In this document: piece after piece, positions 23,045 through 33,665 of the stretch
Layout of the letters: the number at the start of each line of letters is the position of its first letter
Position numbering within the stretch: position 1 is the stretch's first letter
Position numbers and translations under genes: made by a program
The notes under the pieces: model-generated
What the model saw: only the letters and a program-made list of their open reading frames with translations
What the model was told of the DNA's origin: nothing
Database searches by the model: none
Source: Pseudonocardia parietis
GTDB lineage: Bacteria > Actinomycetota > Actinomycetes > Mycobacteriales > Pseudonocardiaceae
DNA length: 64,000 nt
NCBI RefSeq assembly: GCF_017876315.1
Contig: NZ_JAGINU010000001.1
Span: 620,001 to 684,000 of the forward strand
Reading direction: 5' to 3'

Positions 23045-24640
23045 ATGTCCCGGCCCGAGGACACGCACAGGGACGCGGCGCCGGCCCGTCCCGGCCCGCG
23101 TGCCTGGCTCGCCCTGGCCGTACTGGTGATCCCGACCCTGCTGGTCTCGATCGACAACACGGTGCTCGGTGTGGCGCTTCCCGAGCTGAGCGCGGCGCTG
23201 CAGCCGGACGCGTCGACGCTGCTGTGGGTCGTGGACGTCTATCCGCTGGTGCTGGCCGGCCTGCTGGTCACCATGGGCACCCTCGGCGACCGCATCGGGC
23301 GCCGGAAGCTGCTGATGATCGGTGTCGCCGGCTTCGGCGCGGTCTCGCTGGCCGCGGGGTTCGCCACGTCCGCCGGGCAGCTGGTCGCCGCCCGCGCCCT
23401 GCTCGGGGTGTTCGGCGCGATGCTGATGCCCTCGACACTCGCGTTGCTGCGGACCGTCTTCGTCGACCGGGTGCACCGCAGGCTCGCGCTGGCGATCTGG
23501 GCGACCGGGTTCGCGGCAGGCGCCGCGCTCGGCCCGATCGTCGGCGGCCTGCTGCTCGAGCACTTCTGGTGGGGTTCGATCTTCGTCATGAGCGTGCCGG
23601 TGATGGCGGTGCTCCTGGTCGTCGCGCCGGTCCTGCTGCCCGAGTCGCGGGCGGAGCGGCCGGGCCGGCCGGACCTGGCCGGCGCCGTCCTGTCGCTGCT
23701 GGCGATGGGACCGCTGGTGCTGGGGGTCAAGCTGCTCGGCTCGGACGGCCCGACCCCGGCCGCCGGGCTCGCCGTGCTGGTGGGCACGGGATCGGCGGTC
23801 GCGTTCGTGGCGCACTACCGGCGCCGCGTGCGCAGCGGACTGGACCCGCTGATCGATCTGGAGCTGTTCGCCCGTCCCGTGCTGCGCTACAGCGCGCTGG
23901 CGAACGCCACGACGATGTTCGGCCTGACCGGCCTGCTGTTCTTCTCCGCGCAGTACCTGCAGCTCGTGCTCGGGTATCCCCCGCTGCAGGTCGGCCTGCT
24001 CCTGCTGCCGAGCTTCCTGGTGACGATCGTGGCCGGCCTGGCCGCGGCCCGGCTCGCCCGCCGGTTCCCGCTCCATCAGCTCGTCGCGACCGGCCTGGCG
24101 CTGGTGCTGGCGGGCTTCGTGACCAGCCTGTTCCTGCGGGCCGACTCGGCGGTGGTGCTCCTGGTGACCGCCGCGGTACTCATCGGGGCCGGTATCGGTC
24201 TCTCCGAGACGATCACGAACGACGCGATCCTCGCCGCGGCCCCGCCGCAGAAGGCCGGTGCTGCCTCGGCGGTCTCCGAGACCGCCTACGAGACCGGCGC
24301 GGTGCTCGGTACGGCGCTGGTCGGCGGGGTCCTGTCCGCGGTCTACCGGGCCGGGGTCGAGCTGCCCGGGGGCGCACCGGCCTCGGCCGGGGAGACGCTG
24401 GGCGGTGCCGTCGCCGCGTCGGGCACGCTGGCGCCCGGCCCGGCGGAGGCGTTGCTCGCGTCGGCCCGCGAGTCCTTCGTGGCGGGGATGGACGTCGCTG
24501 CGGGGGCGGCCGCCGCCGTCGTCGCGGCGGTACTGGTGGCGGCGGGCCTCGGCCTGCGGCGCGCCCACCGGGAGGTGCTGGCCGCCGGCGCCGCCGCGGT
24601 CGTTCGCGATCACCCCACGGCGCCGGCTCCCGGCCGCTGA
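23045..24640 (+). CDS. MFS drug exporter, DHA2 (14-TM, EmrB/QacA) family
   Basis: A 531-residue proton-coupled exporter. VSIDNTVLGVALPELSAAL with the membrane Asp is motif D1 of DHA2; LLWVVDVYPLVLAGLLVTMGTLGDRIGRRKLLMIG is motif A; GAALGPIVGGLLLEHFWWGSIFVMSVPV is motif C, typical of antiporters. Fourteen helices can be counted. ATG 23045 is preceded by AAGGAGACGAG. Regulated by the divergent TetR through the double operator 44-81 bp upstream. Substrate unknown; quaternary ammonium compounds or hydrophobic antibiotics are typical of the family. Confidence 0.94.
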   Translation: MSRPEDTHRDAAPARPGPRAWLALAVLVIPTLLVSIDNTVLGVALPELSAALQPDASTLLWVVDVYPLVLAGLLVTMGTLGDRIGRRKLLMIGVAGFGAVSLAAGFATSAGQLVAARALLGVFGAMLMPSTLALLRTVFVDRVHRRLALAIWATGFAAGAALGPIVGGLLLEHFWWGSIFVMSVPVMAVLLVVAPVLLPESRAERPGRPDLAGAVLSLLAMGPLVLGVKLLGSDGPTPAAGLAVLVGTGSAVAFVAHYRRRVRSGLDPLIDLELFARPVLRYSALANATTMFGLTGLLFFSAQYLQLVLGYPPLQVGLLLLPSFLVTIVAGLAAARLARRFPLHQLVATGLALVLAGFVTSLFLRADSAVVLLVTAAVLIGAGIGLSETITNDAILAAAPPQKAGAASAVSETAYETGAVLGTALVGGVLSAVYRAGVELPGGAPASAGETLGGAVAASGTLAPGPAEALLASARESFVAGMDVAAGAAAAVVAAVLVAAGLGLRRAHREVLAAGAAAVVRDHPTAPAPGR

Positions 24641-24835
24641 GCGCACGCGCTGTGCCCGCGCCGGTCACCCGGGACGGTGGCGGGTGACCGTCCGGCGGCC
24701 CGGCCGGGTGGTTCCGGCGACGCGCCGCGCCCCGGGACTCCCCGATCGGCCGGAACCGCGTCCCCCGGCTGGTTCACTACGGCCGACCGCGGTGGCCCTG
24801 CAGGCCGCCGGTTCGACGACACACGGGAGCCAGCC

Positions 24836-25156
24836 GTGCCCTACGAGGTGGTCAGCGCCTACACCTTGATCCTCGGCGAGGCGTCCGCGGACGACGTGAC
24901 CGGAGCCCGCCCCGAGGTGTCCGTCCACTCCACCGCCGAGGACGCCTGGCGGACGCTCGACGCAGGCGTCCGCGCGCGCTGCGGGATGCGTCCGCGGCCC
25001 CGGCGTCAGATCGACCCGGACGTCGTGGTCCGGCTCGCGGACGCCTGGCGGGCCGCGGATCCGACGGCGCGCTACTGGCAGGTCACCGCGCACCGGCTGC
25101 CGGTCATGGTTCCGGAGCTCGCCCGCGGTGCGGTCCCGGCCGAGGCGGCGCGCTGA
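24836..25156 (+). CDS. Hypothetical protein, 106 aa
   Basis: Not recognised. A soluble protein beginning VPYEVVSAYTLILGEASADD, with a helical segment STAEDAWRTLDAGVRARCGM and an end RYWQVTAHRLPVMVPEL that looks like a small alpha/beta fold. GTG 24836 has GGGAG 8 nt upstream. The frame stays open upstream to 24677, but the codon pattern and ribosome site support the shorter form. It stands alone between the MFS gene and the pckG leader. Confidence 0.6.
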   Translation: MPYEVVSAYTLILGEASADDVTGARPEVSVHSTAEDAWRTLDAGVRARCGMRPRPRRQIDPDVVVRLADAWRAADPTARYWQVTAHRLPVMVPELARGAVPAEAAR

Positions 25157-25542
25157 CCCTTCGGCACGAAAAGTACCGAAGAGAGTGGTCAGTTGTGCGT
25201 TGAACCGGACTTTTCTGATCTGCGAGAGTATTTCTCCGGCGGTGCACTCCGCTTTTCCGTACTCCGGTAACCGACCCTCGGCAAATGCGTCATCGCCGGC
25301 GGGTTGCGTTCTTGTGACAAGCCCGTCAGCAGCGACGACACGCGTGGGACCGAATGGGAGCTGGATCGATCTACATGATCGGTGCTGTGCCTGACCTCTC
25401 AATGGGCGCCATGGGTGAGGCGTCATTCCGCGGGTAGCCTTCTCCGTACATCTTTCCGTCTGGGCCCGTACCGACTGCGGTCACGGGCTCGTAGTAGTTC
25501 CCCCGGGCGGCGGGCCGGGGCCGGCGAGGAGAACAGGACGAC
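25157..25542. promoter_or_regulatory. Long AT-richer leader/promoter region of pckG
   Basis: 386 bp without a gene. The part 25160-25345 is clearly less GC-rich than the rest of the window (GAAAAGTACCGAAG, GACTTTTCTGATCT, GTATTTCTCC, CTTTTCCGTAC) and likely holds the pckG promoter. A short palindrome CTTGTGACAAG sits at 25311-25321. PEP carboxykinase is usually under carbon-source control, so regulator sites are expected here; I cannot assign one. Confidence 0.5.
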
Positions 25543-27366
<1,824 letters not shown>

Positions 27367-27379
27367 GCGACCCACGACC

Positions 27380-27417
27380 CGAGCCCCCGTCCGCCGCACC
27401 CGGCGGGCGGGGGCTCG
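27380..27417 (+). terminator. Strong hairpin terminator after pckG
   Basis: A 17-bp stem (CGAGCCCCCGTCCGCCG pairing with its complement, one G-T wobble) closed by a CACC loop starts 14 nt after the pckG stop. It is followed by GTTCGTGTG rather than a long T run, as is common in high-GC Actinobacteria. Confidence 0.85.
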
Positions 27418-27779
27418 TTCGTGTGTCGAGACTCCACAACGTCCCGCCGGCCGCTGAGACCCGCACTTCACCCGGATGGCCCAGTACTGCGCGGGACGTC
27501 GTGACTCAGGGTGGGCGCCGGAGGTTGCGCGAGTGGCGTCGTTCCGCGATGTCACAAGGTCGGGCCAGCGTAGGGGTGTGACAGGTAGCCTCCGGGAGGA
27601 GTCCGGACCGCCTCCCCGCGTGCCCGTTCGGGTCCGATGTCCTCGCGGAACGTGATGGACCGCGCCGTCGGCCCGATGGGAGCGTGCGGAGAGGTGGAAC
27701 GGCGGGCGCGCCACGGCGATACACACCGTGGGCGCCGTTGCGGTACGGCGTTGCTGGCACGGCGGAGGTGTGAGGCGAG
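27418..27779. other. Non-coding stretch downstream of the pckG terminator
   Basis: About 360 bp without a credible gene. It must hold the promoter of the gene at 27780. AGGTAGCCT around 27584-27592 could be part of a -10 region, and GGAGG at 27764-27768 is the ribosome site. No repeat or hairpin of note was seen. Confidence 0.4.
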
Positions 27780-29822
27780 ATGCTCGATGTCCGGGTGGCC
27801 GAGGGTGTGGACCCGGAGGCGCTCGTCGGGTTCGTCGAGCGGCTGGCGGGCAGCGGCCGAGGTGGACCGGCGGTACGGGCGGCGACGGCGCGGATCGTCG
27901 CCGACGTCCGCGAGGGCCGGGCCCCGGCGGGTCTGCGGACGCTGACCCGGGCGCTGGACTCCCCCGTTCCGGCCCGGTCGCCGGAGGACGGCGACGAGCC
28001 GGGGACGCTGACGGACGTCGTGGCCGCGGAGCCACTGATCGTCCTGTCCGACACCGAGCCTGCGGAGCTGGCCCGTGCGCTCGCCGACCTCACCGGCTAC
28101 GGCATGCGGATCCTGCTGACCGGAGCCCAGGCCGAGCGGCTGGCCGCCGTGCGCGGCGCGCTGCCGGAAGCCGTGGCCGGGCGGGTCGTCGACCGGTTGC
28201 CCGCACTGCAGGCCAGCGAGCTGCGCCGGCTCCGCAGGCTGCTCGCGACGGTCGGGGCCGACCGGTCCGCGCGCGCCGACCAGCAACTGCCCCCGGAGTC
28301 GGCGCTGCCCGCCCCGGCGGACGTCGCGGCCTGCTGCATGCGGGCCGCCCGCACGGTAGACGGTGCCGAGGCCGGCGAGGCCCGGATCGTCCCCGGCCTG
28401 CTGCGCGACCTCGACGCCGATCGCCGGGCCGCGGTCACCCAGGTCGCCCGGTGCGTGCTGGACAAGCTCGACGCCCTCGGCCGGTCACCGGATGCCGACC
28501 GGCTGCGCGACGTCGTCGGCCGGCTCGTGCACGGTGGGCTGCGCGCCGAGTTCGAGTCGTTGCAGGGGCTCGCCGCCCGGCAGCGCGACGACCGGGCGGG
28601 GCTGGCCGCGTCCGGCCCGCGGGTCGAGGTGGTGGAGGCACTGCCCGAGGGCGGCGGCGACACGATCCGCCGCTACCTGGACTTCCTGGACAACGGAGGC
28701 CGTAGCCGCTCCTACTTCCGGCCCCAGGAACAGAAGGACGCCGAGCCGCTGCTGCGCTCGTTCCGGGTCGACGGCGAGGTCCCGCAGCACTACGACGAGG
28801 TCCTCACGATCGCGCACCATCTGCACCTGGCCCAGCGTGACGACGAGATCGCCCGGCTGTGCTCGGTGCTCGGTCTCCCGATCCCACGGTCGGCGGACGA
28901 GCTGCCCGCGCTGACCGACGCCCTGGACACGGTGGCCGCGGCCGCGCGGTCGGTCGGGGCGATCCGGCACGACGTGCTGTTCCTGCAGCAGGACTCGCCG
29001 GTGTCGGTGCCCGATCTGGCGGCGGCCGAGCGGGTCGCCCGGGCGATCGTCGACTACGACGACCACGGCGACCCGGCCGAGGCCACCGCCGAGCTCGAGC
29101 GGCTGGCCGAGGGATGCGAGTCGGCGGTCCCGCTCGGCGCGATGGCGCCGGAGCACACGGCCGCGGTCGAGGCCCTGCGACAGCACGACCCGCAGGCCTA
29201 CGACACCGCCATCGGTGAGCTCGGCCGCGCCCGCCGCGAGGTGAGCGACCGCCACGAGCTGGACCGGCTGCTGGGCGAGCTGGCCGGTACCCACCGGGGC
29301 CTGGCGCGGGCCTGGGCCACCGACGCCGCACACGGCGTCCCCGGTTTCGGGCTGCTGCGGGTGGCCCGCAGCGACGACCTGCTGGGCGCGCTGCCGCCGG
29401 CCGACTCGGCGGATCTCGTCGTCGTGCTGGGATCCGGGGCACTGCAGGCCGACGGGCTGCTGCTGACCGCGGCCGCTCCGCGGATGCTGGCGGTCGTCGG
29501 GGACGAGCCGCGGGCCGAGTCGTCCGGGACGACCCTGCTCGAGGTGCTGAACCAGGCGTCGGCCCGGTTCCTGCGCAGCACCGGTGTGCAGCCGGACGAG
29601 AAGCCCGGCACGCCGGGCGAGGTCGTCGTCCCGGCGGTCCCGCCGGCGTCCTCGGTCCCGGTCCAGGCCGGCCCGGTGGAGGAGTCCTCGTCGCCGGCGG
29701 TCCCGGCGCCGCGGACGTCGTCACCGCCCGCCGACGCGGACGCGGACCGGCGCCCGTCGACGCTGTCCGCGATGGCTCCCGCGGCCCGGCAGGCCGCGCC
29801 GGTCACCCGCCGGGACGCGTAG
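27780..29822 (+). CDS. Large hypothetical protein, 680 aa, with helicase-like relic features
   Basis: Not confidently assigned. The N-terminal half is Ala/Arg/Leu-rich and helical. The region 300-620 (YLDFLDNGGRSRSYFRPQEQ; HYDEVLTIAHHLHLAQRDDEIARLCSVLGLP; RHDVLFLQQDSPVSVPDL; LVVVLGSGALQADGLLLTAAAPRMLAVVGD) recalls the accessory parts and the motif II/III area (VVDEAS...VVLVGD) of large DUF4011-type SF1 helicases. However, the DEA(S/H) is replaced by LGSGA and no Walker A exists. The last 80 residues are Pro/Ser-rich and disordered. ATG 27780 has GGAGG 11 nt upstream. It may be a non-catalytic derivative; the helicase link is my inference. Confidence 0.65.
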   Translation: MLDVRVAEGVDPEALVGFVERLAGSGRGGPAVRAATARIVADVREGRAPAGLRTLTRALDSPVPARSPEDGDEPGTLTDVVAAEPLIVLSDTEPAELARALADLTGYGMRILLTGAQAERLAAVRGALPEAVAGRVVDRLPALQASELRRLRRLLATVGADRSARADQQLPPESALPAPADVAACCMRAARTVDGAEAGEARIVPGLLRDLDADRRAAVTQVARCVLDKLDALGRSPDADRLRDVVGRLVHGGLRAEFESLQGLAARQRDDRAGLAASGPRVEVVEALPEGGGDTIRRYLDFLDNGGRSRSYFRPQEQKDAEPLLRSFRVDGEVPQHYDEVLTIAHHLHLAQRDDEIARLCSVLGLPIPRSADELPALTDALDTVAAAARSVGAIRHDVLFLQQDSPVSVPDLAAAERVARAIVDYDDHGDPAEATAELERLAEGCESAVPLGAMAPEHTAAVEALRQHDPQAYDTAIGELGRARREVSDRHELDRLLGELAGTHRGLARAWATDAAHGVPGFGLLRVARSDDLLGALPPADSADLVVVLGSGALQADGLLLTAAAPRMLAVVGDEPRAESSGTTLLEVLNQASARFLRSTGVQPDEKPGTPGEVVVPAVPPASSVPVQAGPVEESSSPAVPAPRTSSPPADADADRRPSTLSAMAPAARQAAPVTRRDA

Positions 29823-29840
29823 CGCGGACTCGACGCGGGC

Positions 29841-30185
29841 TCAGCCCGAGCCGACCGCGCGGATGCTGCCGGCGATCCGTTCCAGCAGCACGAAGGGGTC
29901 CTGGGCAGGCGGCGGGATGCGTTCCCAGCGCCGGCCCGACTCGCGCGCGGCGGCGATGTAGAGCGTCCAGCTGCCCGGCTCCGGGTCGTCGGCACGCAGC
30001 TGCGCCAGCGACGTCGAGGACCACGCCGCGCCCAGCTCGGGGAAGGCCGGTGGCCTCCGGTCGAGGACGGTGACGGTGTTGCCCGCCGTCGTGTAGCCGA
30101 TCCGGCGCCGCTCGCGCTCGGCCTCGGGTACCAGCTCCGCGCACCACGCCGCGAGCTGCCGGCGTACCTGCTCCGGGACTCCCAT
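29841..30185 (-). CDS. DUF3024 protein
   Basis: A 114-residue protein of a small uncharacterised family. It has EQVRRQLAAWCAELVPEAERERRRIGYTTAGNTVTVLDRRPPAFPELGAAWSS and then SWTLYIAAARESGRRWERIPP, matching the DUF3024 order (helix, paired strands with a conserved ERRPPW-like turn, WTLYW-like strand). ATG at 30185. It converges with the 680-aa gene (18 bp between stops) and diverges from the AhpD-like gene, with starts 65 bp apart, so the two may share a promoter region. Function unknown. Confidence 0.85.
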   Translation of the reverse strand: MGVPEQVRRQLAAWCAELVPEAERERRRIGYTTAGNTVTVLDRRPPAFPELGAAWSSTSLAQLRADDPEPGSWTLYIAAARESGRRWERIPPPAQDPFVLLERIAGSIRAVGSG

Positions 30186-30249
30186 GGCGCGACATGCTCC
30201 CGGATCGGCAGGTGTCCGGGAAGAGGCGGGTGGGGCTAACGTCCGCGGT

Positions 30250-30828
30250 ATGGCAGAGCACGAGGTGAGCCGGTTCGGGCACGTCGAGGTCGAGGACCTC
30301 CCGGACGATCTGGCCGAACGGATCGGCGCGATCGCGGAGAAGTCGGGGTTCGTCCCGAACGTCTTCCGGGCGCTGGGCAGGCGGCCCCGCGAGCTGCGGG
30401 CGTTCCTCGACTACCACGACGCGCTGATGGACTCCGACGACGGACTGTCCCGGGCCGAGCGGGAGCTGGTCGTGGTCGCCACCTCGGGGGCGAACAACTG
30501 CACGTACTGCGTCGTCGCGCACGGGGCGATCCTGCGGATCCGCACCAAGGACGTCGAGATCGCCGACCGGGTGGCCACGAACCCGTACGCGGTCGAGCTG
30601 TCCGAGCGCGAGCGCGCGATCGTCGACCTCGCGCTGCTGGTCGCCCGGCAGTCCGAGTCGCTCACCGAGGCCGACCTCGACGACGCCCGCACCGCGGGCC
30701 TGACCGACGAGGAGATCTGGGACGTCGGCGCGATCACCGCGTTGTTCGCGATGTCGAACCGGCTCGCCCATCTGACGGCGTTGCGCCCCAACCCGGAGTT
30801 CTTCCTGTTGGGCCGCGGGCCGCGCTGA
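30250..30828 (+). CDS. AhpD-like carboxymuconolactone decarboxylase family, peroxidase-related enzyme
   Basis: A 192-residue member of the uncharacterised peroxidase-related group. It has EKSGFVPNVFRALGRRPRELRAFLDYHDALM, then LSRAERELVVVATSGANNCTYCVVAHGAIL with the redox CxxC plus His of AhpD. AhpD enzymes reduce hydroperoxides or regenerate AhpC through a dithiol. The start ATG 30250 is leaderless: a TAACGT -10 box is 7 nt upstream. No ahpC is nearby. Confident on family, not on substrate. Confidence 0.9.
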   Translation: MAEHEVSRFGHVEVEDLPDDLAERIGAIAEKSGFVPNVFRALGRRPRELRAFLDYHDALMDSDDGLSRAERELVVVATSGANNCTYCVVAHGAILRIRTKDVEIADRVATNPYAVELSERERAIVDLALLVARQSESLTEADLDDARTAGLTDEEIWDVGAITALFAMSNRLAHLTALRPNPEFFLLGRGPR

Positions 30829-30923
30829 GCGCGCGTCCTGCGCGTTTCCCCTACCGTGGGTCCGAGAGACTCGCGATCCCGCGGCCCGTCGATGAGCCGC
30901 ACCCGTCATGGAGGTCCAGACCG

Positions 30924-31283
30924 ATGGCATCCCTGTTCCGCCGACTCACCGTCCTCGCCGGGGCGGTCGAGGCGGCCCGTCGCTACGCCAGGTCCAACCC
31001 GGACAAGGCAGGCAAGGCCCTGGACTCGGCCGTCCAGTTCGTGGACAAGCAGACCAAGGGCAAGTACACGAACCAGATCGCCGGTGTCGCGCGCAAGGCG
31101 AAGGACGCGGCCGGGATCCCGCAGCCGGGCTTCGGTTACGGCGCTCCCGGCACCACCCCGCCCGCCCCCGGGAGGCCCGCGGCCGGCAACCCGCCGTACG
31201 GGGCCAACGGGCAGCCGACCGTGCAGAACCAGCAGCCGCCGGCGTTCCCGCCGCCCAACCCGGGTTCCCAGCAGGGTTCCTGA
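30924..31283 (+). CDS. MT0933/Rv0909-like antitoxin family protein with Pro/Gly-rich tail
   Basis: 119 residues. Residues 15-60 (ARRYARSNPDKAGKALDSAVQFVDKQTKGKYTNQIAGVARKAKDAAG) match the MT0933-like antitoxin domain: an amphipathic helical segment with DKAG..LD.A..FVD..T.GKY. The tail of about 50 residues is Pro/Gly/Gln/Asn-rich and disordered. ATG 30924 has GGAGG 11 nt upstream. No toxin-like gene is next to it; the neighbours are an AhpD-like gene and the E1 alpha gene. It is probably a solitary family member whose role may not be toxin neutralisation. Confidence 0.75.
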   Translation: MASLFRRLTVLAGAVEAARRYARSNPDKAGKALDSAVQFVDKQTKGKYTNQIAGVARKAKDAAGIPQPGFGYGAPGTTPPAPGRPAAGNPPYGANGQPTVQNQQPPAFPPPNPGSQQGS

Positions 31284-31287
31284 GCCC

Positions 31288-31320
31288 CGGTCCCGGTACC
31301 GCCCGACGGTGCCGGGACCG
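31288..31320 (+). terminator. Hairpin terminator
   Basis: CGGTCCCGGTACC and GGTGCCGGGACCG form a 13-bp stem with one G-T pair and a 7-nt loop, starting 5 nt after the stop of the antitoxin-like gene. It separates this gene from the 2-oxoacid dehydrogenase operon. Confidence 0.75.
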
Positions 31321-31484
31321 TCGTCTGTGGACACCACGGGCGTCGCGTCCTGTCCTGCTCGCCTTGTCCCGTGCCAGGATCGGTGGTGATGCAGCGATGC
31401 GTCCCGGGCCCGCCCACCCGTGCGGGCCACGGTGGGAGAGCGTCCGGCCGACACCCGGCCCGGGCGACACCGAGGAGGTGCGCC

Positions 31485-32672
31485 GTGGAGGAACCACAGG
31501 CGTGGGTACCGATCGATCCACGGTCGCGCCCCAGCCGTGACCAGGTCGTCAAGGGGCTCAAGGGCGTCGACGAGGGCGGCGCCGAGCTCGTCCAGCTGCT
31601 CACCCCGGAGGGCGAGCGCGTGCCGGACGAGCGGTTCGACCGCTATGTCGACGACGTGTCCGTCGAGGACCTGAAGTCGCTGTACCGCGACCTCGTCCTG
31701 GTCCGCCGGGCCGACCGCGAGGGCAACTCGCTGCAGCGGCAGGGTGAGCTGGGCATCTGGGTGCCGCTGCTCGGGCAGGAGGCCGCGCAGGTCGGCTCGG
31801 GCCGGGCGCTGCGCCCGACCGACATGTGCTTCCCCAGCTACCGCGAGCACGGGGTCGCCTGGTGCCGCGGGATCGACCCGACCGAGCTGCTCGGCATCTT
31901 CCGCGGCACCGACCAGGGCGGCTGGGACTTCGTCGGCCGCAGGTTCCACCCGTACACGATCGTCATCGGCAACCAGTGCCTGAACGCGACCGGTTACGCG
32001 ATGGGCCAGCGGTTCGAGTCGAAGGTGGGCGACCGGGAGACCGGCGAGGCCACCATCTGCTACTTCGGTGACGGCGCGACCAGTCAGGGCGACGTCCACG
32101 AGGGTTTCGTGTGGGCCGCGGCCTACGACGCACCGCTGGTCTTCTTCTGCCAGAACAACCAGTGGGCGATCTCGGTGCCGCTGGAGCGGCAGACCCGGGT
32201 CCCGCTCTATCAGCGCGCCCGCGGCTACGGGTTCCCCGGTGTCCGGGTGGACGGCAACGACGTGCTGGCCTGCCTCGCCGTCTCCCGGTGGGCACTGGAC
32301 GAGTGCCGCACCGGGAACGGCCCCGTCCTCGTCGAGGCGTTCACCTACCGGATGGACTCGCACACCACTTCCGACGACGCCACCCGCTACCGGCTGGCCG
32401 ACGAGGTGGAGCTGTGGAAGCTGAAGGACCCAGTCGAGCGGGTCCGGGTGCACCTGACCCGCCGGCTCGGCGTCGACCAGGAGTTCGTCGATGCCGTGGA
32501 CGCCGAGGCGAACGAGCTCGGCGAGCGGCTCCGGGCGTTCTGCCGGTCGATGCCGCAGCCCGGCCCGGAGCGGATCTTCTCCGAGGTGTACGCGCATGCG
32601 TCACCGCTGGTCGACGCACAGCGCGAGGAGTTCCTCGCCTACCAGGCGTCGTTCGTGGACGAGGAGGGCTGA
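31485..32672 (+). CDS. pdhA: 2-oxoacid dehydrogenase E1 component, alpha subunit
   Basis: A 395-residue thiamine-pyrophosphate subunit of a pyruvate or branched-chain 2-oxoacid dehydrogenase. The TPP motif GDGATSQGDVHEGFVWAAA...NNQWAIS is complete. The block VIGNQCLNATGYAMGQRFE and the late FTYRMDSHTTSDDATRYR (phosphorylation-loop equivalent) are typical. GTG 31485 has GAGGAGG 5 nt upstream; the open frame before it has no ribosome site. It is the first gene of a three-gene operon with E1 beta and E2; the E3 gene is not in the window. Sequence alone does not decide between pyruvate and branched-chain substrates. Confidence 0.92.
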   Translation: MEEPQAWVPIDPRSRPSRDQVVKGLKGVDEGGAELVQLLTPEGERVPDERFDRYVDDVSVEDLKSLYRDLVLVRRADREGNSLQRQGELGIWVPLLGQEAAQVGSGRALRPTDMCFPSYREHGVAWCRGIDPTELLGIFRGTDQGGWDFVGRRFHPYTIVIGNQCLNATGYAMGQRFESKVGDRETGEATICYFGDGATSQGDVHEGFVWAAAYDAPLVFFCQNNQWAISVPLERQTRVPLYQRARGYGFPGVRVDGNDVLACLAVSRWALDECRTGNGPVLVEAFTYRMDSHTTSDDATRYRLADEVELWKLKDPVERVRVHLTRRLGVDQEFVDAVDAEANELGERLRAFCRSMPQPGPERIFSEVYAHASPLVDAQREEFLAYQASFVDEEG

Positions 32673-32675
32673 GCG

Positions 32676-33653
32676 GTGGCGACCTCGACGCTGGCCAGGG
32701 CACTGACCGACGGCCTGCGCGCCGCGATGGAACGGGACCCCAAGGTCCTGATCATGGGTGAGGACGTCGGCAGGCTCGGCGGCGTCTTCCGGATCACCGA
32801 CGGGCTGCAGAAGGACTTCGGCGAGCAGCGCGTGCTGGACACGCCGCTGTCCGAGTCCGGGATCATCGGTGCGGCCGTCGGGCTCGCGGTGCGGGGTTTC
32901 CGGCCGGTCTGCGAGATCCAGTTCGACGGCTTCGTCTTCCCCGGCTACGACCAGATCGTGTCCCAGCTGGCGAAGCTGCGGTACCGGACGCAGGGGCAGG
33001 TGCCGGTCCCGGTCGTCGTCCGGATTCCGTTCGGCGGTGGGATCGGTGCTGTCGAGCACCACTCGGAGTCACCGGAGTCGCTGTTCGCCCACGTCGCGGG
33101 CCTGAAGGTGGTCGCGTGCTCGAACCCGGCCGACGCCCACCGGATGATCCAGCAGGCGATCCTCTCCGACGACCCGGTGATCTTCTTCGAGCCGAAGCGG
33201 CGGTACTGGGAGAAGGGCGAGGTCGATCCCGATCTCGCCGCGGCGCCGCCGCTGCACACGTCCCGGGTGGTGCGGCCGGGGTCGACACTGACCGTCGCGA
33301 CCTACGGCCCGATGGTGAAGACCTGCCTGGACGCCGCCACCGCCGCCGCCGAGGACGGCCACGACCTCGAGGTGATCGACCTGCGGTCCCTGTCCCCGCT
33401 CGATCTCGGGCCGGTCGGGGAGTCCGTGCGCCGGACCGGACGGCTGGTCGTGGTGTCCGAGGCCCCGTCCGAGTCGTCGGTCACCTCCGAGGTCGCCGCG
33501 CGGATCCAGCAGGAGTGCTTCTTCTCGCTGGAGGCGCCGGTACTGCGGGTGACCGGGTTCGACACCCCGTACCCGCCGTCGCGGCTGGAGGACGACTTCC
33601 TGCCCGACCTGGACCGGGTGCTCGACGCCGTCGACCGTTCGCTGGCCTGGTGA
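32676..33653 (+). CDS. pdhB: 2-oxoacid dehydrogenase E1 component, beta subunit
   Basis: A 325-residue partner of the E1 alpha subunit. LIMGEDVGRLGGVFRITDGLQKDFGEQRVLDTPLSESGIIGAAVGLAVRG carries the catalytic Glu and the family start; IQFDGFVFPGYDQIVSQLAKLRYR and FGGGIGAVEHHSESPESLFAHVAGLKVV follow, then the C-terminal transketolase domain (VIDLRSLSPLD, VVVSEAPSESSVTSEVAARIQ). GTG 32676 lies 3 nt after the alpha stop, with GAGGAGGG within the end of the alpha gene. The two are co-translated. Confidence 0.94.
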   Translation: MATSTLARALTDGLRAAMERDPKVLIMGEDVGRLGGVFRITDGLQKDFGEQRVLDTPLSESGIIGAAVGLAVRGFRPVCEIQFDGFVFPGYDQIVSQLAKLRYRTQGQVPVPVVVRIPFGGGIGAVEHHSESPESLFAHVAGLKVVACSNPADAHRMIQQAILSDDPVIFFEPKRRYWEKGEVDPDLAAAPPLHTSRVVRPGSTLTVATYGPMVKTCLDAATAAAEDGHDLEVIDLRSLSPLDLGPVGESVRRTGRLVVVSEAPSESSVTSEVAARIQQECFFSLEAPVLRVTGFDTPYPPSRLEDDFLPDLDRVLDAVDRSLAW

Positions 33654-33665
33654 GGACCATCCGAC

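Noticed and set aside
24258..24869. Frame shift-like extension at the end of the MFS gene
   Set aside because: The MFS frame ends normally at 24640 after the 14th helix; the other frame is a compositional shadow.
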